A stretch of 5,818 nt of DNA from Desulfobacterales bacterium. GTDB taxonomy: Bacteria; Desulfobacterota; Desulfobacteria; Desulfobacterales; JAUWMJ01. Under the pieces are notes generated by a model. The model was given only the letters and a program-made list of their open reading frames with translations, searched no databases and was not told where the DNA came from. Below are positions 5,539 through 5,818 of this stretch, piece after piece. The number at the start of each line of letters is the position of its first letter. Position 1 is the stretch's first letter. The stretch is taken from positions 1 to 5,818 of the forward strand of contig JAUWMJ010000225.1 in NCBI GenBank assembly GCA_030613225.1, given 5' to 3'. The translations under genes were made by a program, and so were the position numbers.

Positions 5539-5818
5539 ATGGAAGTGACAAGGAGCGAATTATCAACAACTGCAACAGGGTTGAAAAGCAAAATTCTGGA
5601 GATGTTTTCCGGGATACCGATTCTGGGGTGGCTTTTAGGCATACTGATTGCGGTTATTCTGGAACAAATTGTGGGAACAACGCTGGCAGTGGCTTTGGGT
5701 ATGCCTAAAATCCCGGCGCTTTTTGGCTTTTTAATCATGCTTAAAAAACCGATGCTTGTTCCCAGCACAATGCTTTATGTTGTGTTGATATTTATTTTGC
5801 CCATCGGTATTATTGCGC
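5539..5818 (+). CDS. Membrane protein of unknown family in the LivM position, N-terminal part
   Basis: An open frame of 93 codons runs off the right edge. The ATG at 5539 has AAGGGA 5 nt upstream. The first 25 residues are polar and likely cytoplasmic. Then come a hydrophobic segment at about 26-54 (with IPILGWLLGILIAVIL), a polar KIPALF and LKKP region (57-71), and a second hydrophobic segment from about 72 onward (MLVPSTMLYVVLIFILPIGII). By position after livH this should be the partner permease LivM, whose diagnostic motifs would lie beyond the visible part. I see no LivM signature in what is present, so it could be another small membrane protein of the operon. The mini-hairpin array separates it from livH by 258 bp, which is long for this gene pair. 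Confidence 0.6.
   Translation, partial: MEVTRSELSTTATGLKSKILEMFSGIPILGWLLGILIAVILEQIVGTTLAVALGMPKIPALFGFLIMLKKPMLVPSTMLYVVLIFILPIGIIA

Overview
The window looks like a bacterial chromosome segment of moderate GC content. It carries amino-acid and one-carbon metabolism genes, with long intergenic spacers full of short repeats. A Gram-negative anaerobe of the Desulfobacterota (former deltaproteobacterial) type fits: there is a lipoprotein-type LivJ/LivK binding protein, a free-standing E3 subunit, a glycine-cleavage-like protein, and intergenic octamer repeats. That placement is inference from style; no marker gene here proves it.

Layout. On the minus strand at the left edge lie the first 115 codons of a GcvT-family (aminomethyltransferase-like) protein (1-347). 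It is preceded in the same transcription unit by an Lrp/AsnC-family regulator (372-815). A divergent spacer of about 480 bp (816-1294) follows. It has an AT-rich part with four TATTGACA-type sites in alternating orientation and a candidate promoter for the regulator. It also has an inverted repeat built of GGTTCA octamers. On the plus strand come dihydrolipoyl dehydrogenase (1295-2728), a periplasmic branched-chain-amino-acid-type binding lipoprotein (2866-4041), and a LivH-type permease (4357-5280). Last is the start of an unrecognised membrane protein in the position where LivM is expected (5539 to the edge).

The spacers are the most unusual part. Spacer 4042-4332 contains two inverted repeats made of GTTGAGTA-like octamers, an extended -10 promoter candidate, and a strong intrinsic terminator ending only 22 nt before the livH start codon. 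Spacer 5281-5538 contains a striking array of seven mini-hairpins. Each has the plan GAGC, stem, 3-nt loop, stem', TTGAG. The stem sequence and length vary from unit to unit while base pairing is kept. Four units read on the plus strand and three on the minus strand.

How the genes may work together (inference): the binding protein and LivH would form part of an ABC importer for an amino acid or related ligand. Lpd can serve as the L-protein (E3) of the glycine cleavage system, whose T-protein family is represented on the divergent strand. The Lrp-type regulator could sense an amino acid and control one or both arms. The genes are individually ordinary. The repeat architecture, and the terminator between binding protein and permease, deserve the second look.
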